6,557 nt of DNA, taken from NCBI GenBank assembly GCA_030024065.1, contig JASEIE010000226.1, positions 1 through 6,557 of the forward strand, in the 5' to 3' direction. The notes beneath the pieces were generated by a model. The model ran no database searches. It had not been told where the DNA came from and saw nothing but the letters and a program-made list of their open reading frames with translations. Of the stretch, positions 5,710 to 6,557 are shown piece by piece. The DNA comes from Thermodesulfobacteriota bacterium. Its GTDB lineage: Bacteria; Desulfobacterota; BSN033; UBA1163. Both the position numbers and the translations under genes were made by a program. Position 1 is the first letter of the stretch; the number at the start of each line of letters is the position of its first letter.

Positions 5710-6557
5710 ATGAGACGATATCGTTTCATGTCAATATTCTTTTTCGTCCTCGTTATTATTCTGTCAGCCGGGCTGGATACTGTTACATCAAGGGATCGGT
5801 TTCACCAGTTCATACTGGATAATGGATTGAAGGTGCTCCTTGAGGAGAACCGCACCTCTCCTGTAGTGGCTCTCCAGGTCTGGGTAAAGACGGGAAGCGC
5901 GGATGAGAGGGATGAAGAGGCGGGGATGTGCCATTTCATCGAGCACATGATCTTCAAGGGAACGGAGAAGAGAAAGGTAGGGGAAATGGCAAAGGAGATC
6001 GAATCGCTGGGTGGTTCGATTAATGCCTATACCTCGTATGATCAGACCGTTTATCATATTACGATTGCCAGCCGCTATGCGGACATTGCCCTCGATATCC
6101 TGGCCGATGCGGTTCAACACTCTGTTTTCGACCCGGCGGAACTCGAAAAGGAGAGGGAGGTCATCCTCGAAGAGATTCGAATGGGAGAGGACGACCCTTC
6201 GAGAAAACTCTTCCGGCAGACGATGTCCATTGCTTTTCAGCGCCATCCCTACGGAAGGCCGATTATCGGGTATGAAAAGACAATCAAAGCAATGACCAGG
6301 GACAAGATGCTCTCTTTTTTCAGGCGATGGTATACGCCGGACCGTATCTTTTTCGTCGCTGCCGGCGACTTTGACCTTCAAGAGATGGAAAGGAAGGCAA
6401 GGGCCTTATTTAAGGAATTTAAGCGGCCCTCCGGGGGCCTTCCTGAAAGGTTGAAGGAGCCGGAGCAGAAAGAAACCCGGTCTAAGCTCACCTTTGGAAA
6501 CTTCAAGGAGACCTACCTTCAGATGGCGGTTCCCATCTCTTCCGTCACACATGAGGA
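5710..6557 (+). CDS. Secreted M16-family zinc protease, N-terminal part (runs off window)
   Basis: This is the first 282 codons of a peptidase of the M16 (pitrilysin/insulinase/processing-peptidase) family; the reading frame is open to the window edge, so the C-terminus is missing. Residues 1-27 look like a signal peptide or membrane anchor: basic MRRYR, then a hydrophobic run at about 6-22. The domain starts with FILDNGLKVLLEENRTSPVVALQVWVKTGS (beginning at 34). The inverted zinc motif HFIEH is at 75-79 (H75 and H79 zinc ligands, E78 catalytic), followed by FKGT. The third ligand is E155 in EREVILEEI (148-156), about 75 residues later, as the family requires, and E148 is the other conserved glutamate. 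RHPYGRPIIGYE and the WYTPDRIFFVAAGDF segment complete the active half-domain. It should act in the periplasm on peptides or misfolded proteins; the substrate is unknown. A full gene of 400-450 or about 900 codons would be usual. It has its own promoter, separate from iorAB. Confidence 0.94.
   Translation, partial: MRRYRFMSIFFFVLVIILSAGLDTVTSRDRFHQFILDNGLKVLLEENRTSPVVALQVWVKTGSADERDEEAGMCHFIEHMIFKGTEKRKVGEMAKEIESLGGSINAYTSYDQTVYHITIASRYADIALDILADAVQHSVFDPAELEKEREVILEEIRMGEDDPSRKLFRQTMSIAFQRHPYGRPIIGYEKTIKAMTRDKMLSFFRRWYTPDRIFFVAAGDFDLQEMERKARALFKEFKRPSGGLPERLKEPEQKETRSKLTFGNFKETYLQMAVPISSVTHE

Noticed and set aside
5788..6381. 197-codon open frame on the minus strand
   Set aside because: It is opposite the M16 protease active-site region, whose frame carries all expected motifs.

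Overview
The window fits an anaerobic, moderate-GC bacterium, most likely of the Deltaproteobacteria/Desulfobacterota (inference). The reasons are an oxygen-sensitive type of indolepyruvate:ferredoxin oxidoreductase (IorAB), a bacterial-type SelB, strong Shine-Dalgarno sites, and a dispersed palindromic element of the 'ATTCC-TGC...GCAGGAAT' kind whose spurious translation reads VIPAQAGIQ, common in proteobacterial intergenic DNA. All genes lie on the + strand.

Layout. Positions 1-125 are AT-rich non-coding DNA with two near-identical 18-bp direct repeats (possibly debris of an insertion-sequence end) and a perfect 10-bp inverted repeat just upstream of the first gene. Positions 126-2036 encode SelB, the selenocysteine-specific elongation factor, complete with all GTPase motifs and the RNA-binding winged-helix tail. 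Positions 2037-2342 are intergenic and hold short GGCT-type repeats followed by a 161-bp element with 21-bp perfect terminal inverted repeats and nested internal hairpins (MITE/REP-like). Positions 2343-3044 encode a membrane-anchored TPR protein of YfgM-like architecture. A promoter (perfect TTGACA) follows, then iorA (3151-4965) and iorB (4977-5561), 11 bases apart and closed by a strong intrinsic terminator. A new promoter overlaps the terminator's T-tract and serves a secreted M16-family zinc protease (5710 to beyond the right edge).

Function. IorA and IorB should form a two-subunit complex that oxidatively decarboxylates aryl-2-oxoacids, made from aromatic amino acids, to aryl-acyl-CoA while reducing ferredoxin. 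SelB implies that the genome decodes UGA as selenocysteine, but no selenoprotein, selA or selC is visible here. The TPR protein and the M16 protease act at or beyond the cytoplasmic membrane. These look like separate transcription units placed side by side rather than one pathway.

I did not find a convincing new multi-gene system. The best leads are the palindromic element with long perfect termini, the hairpin in front of selB (possible autoregulation), and the terminator/promoter overlap between iorB and the protease gene.
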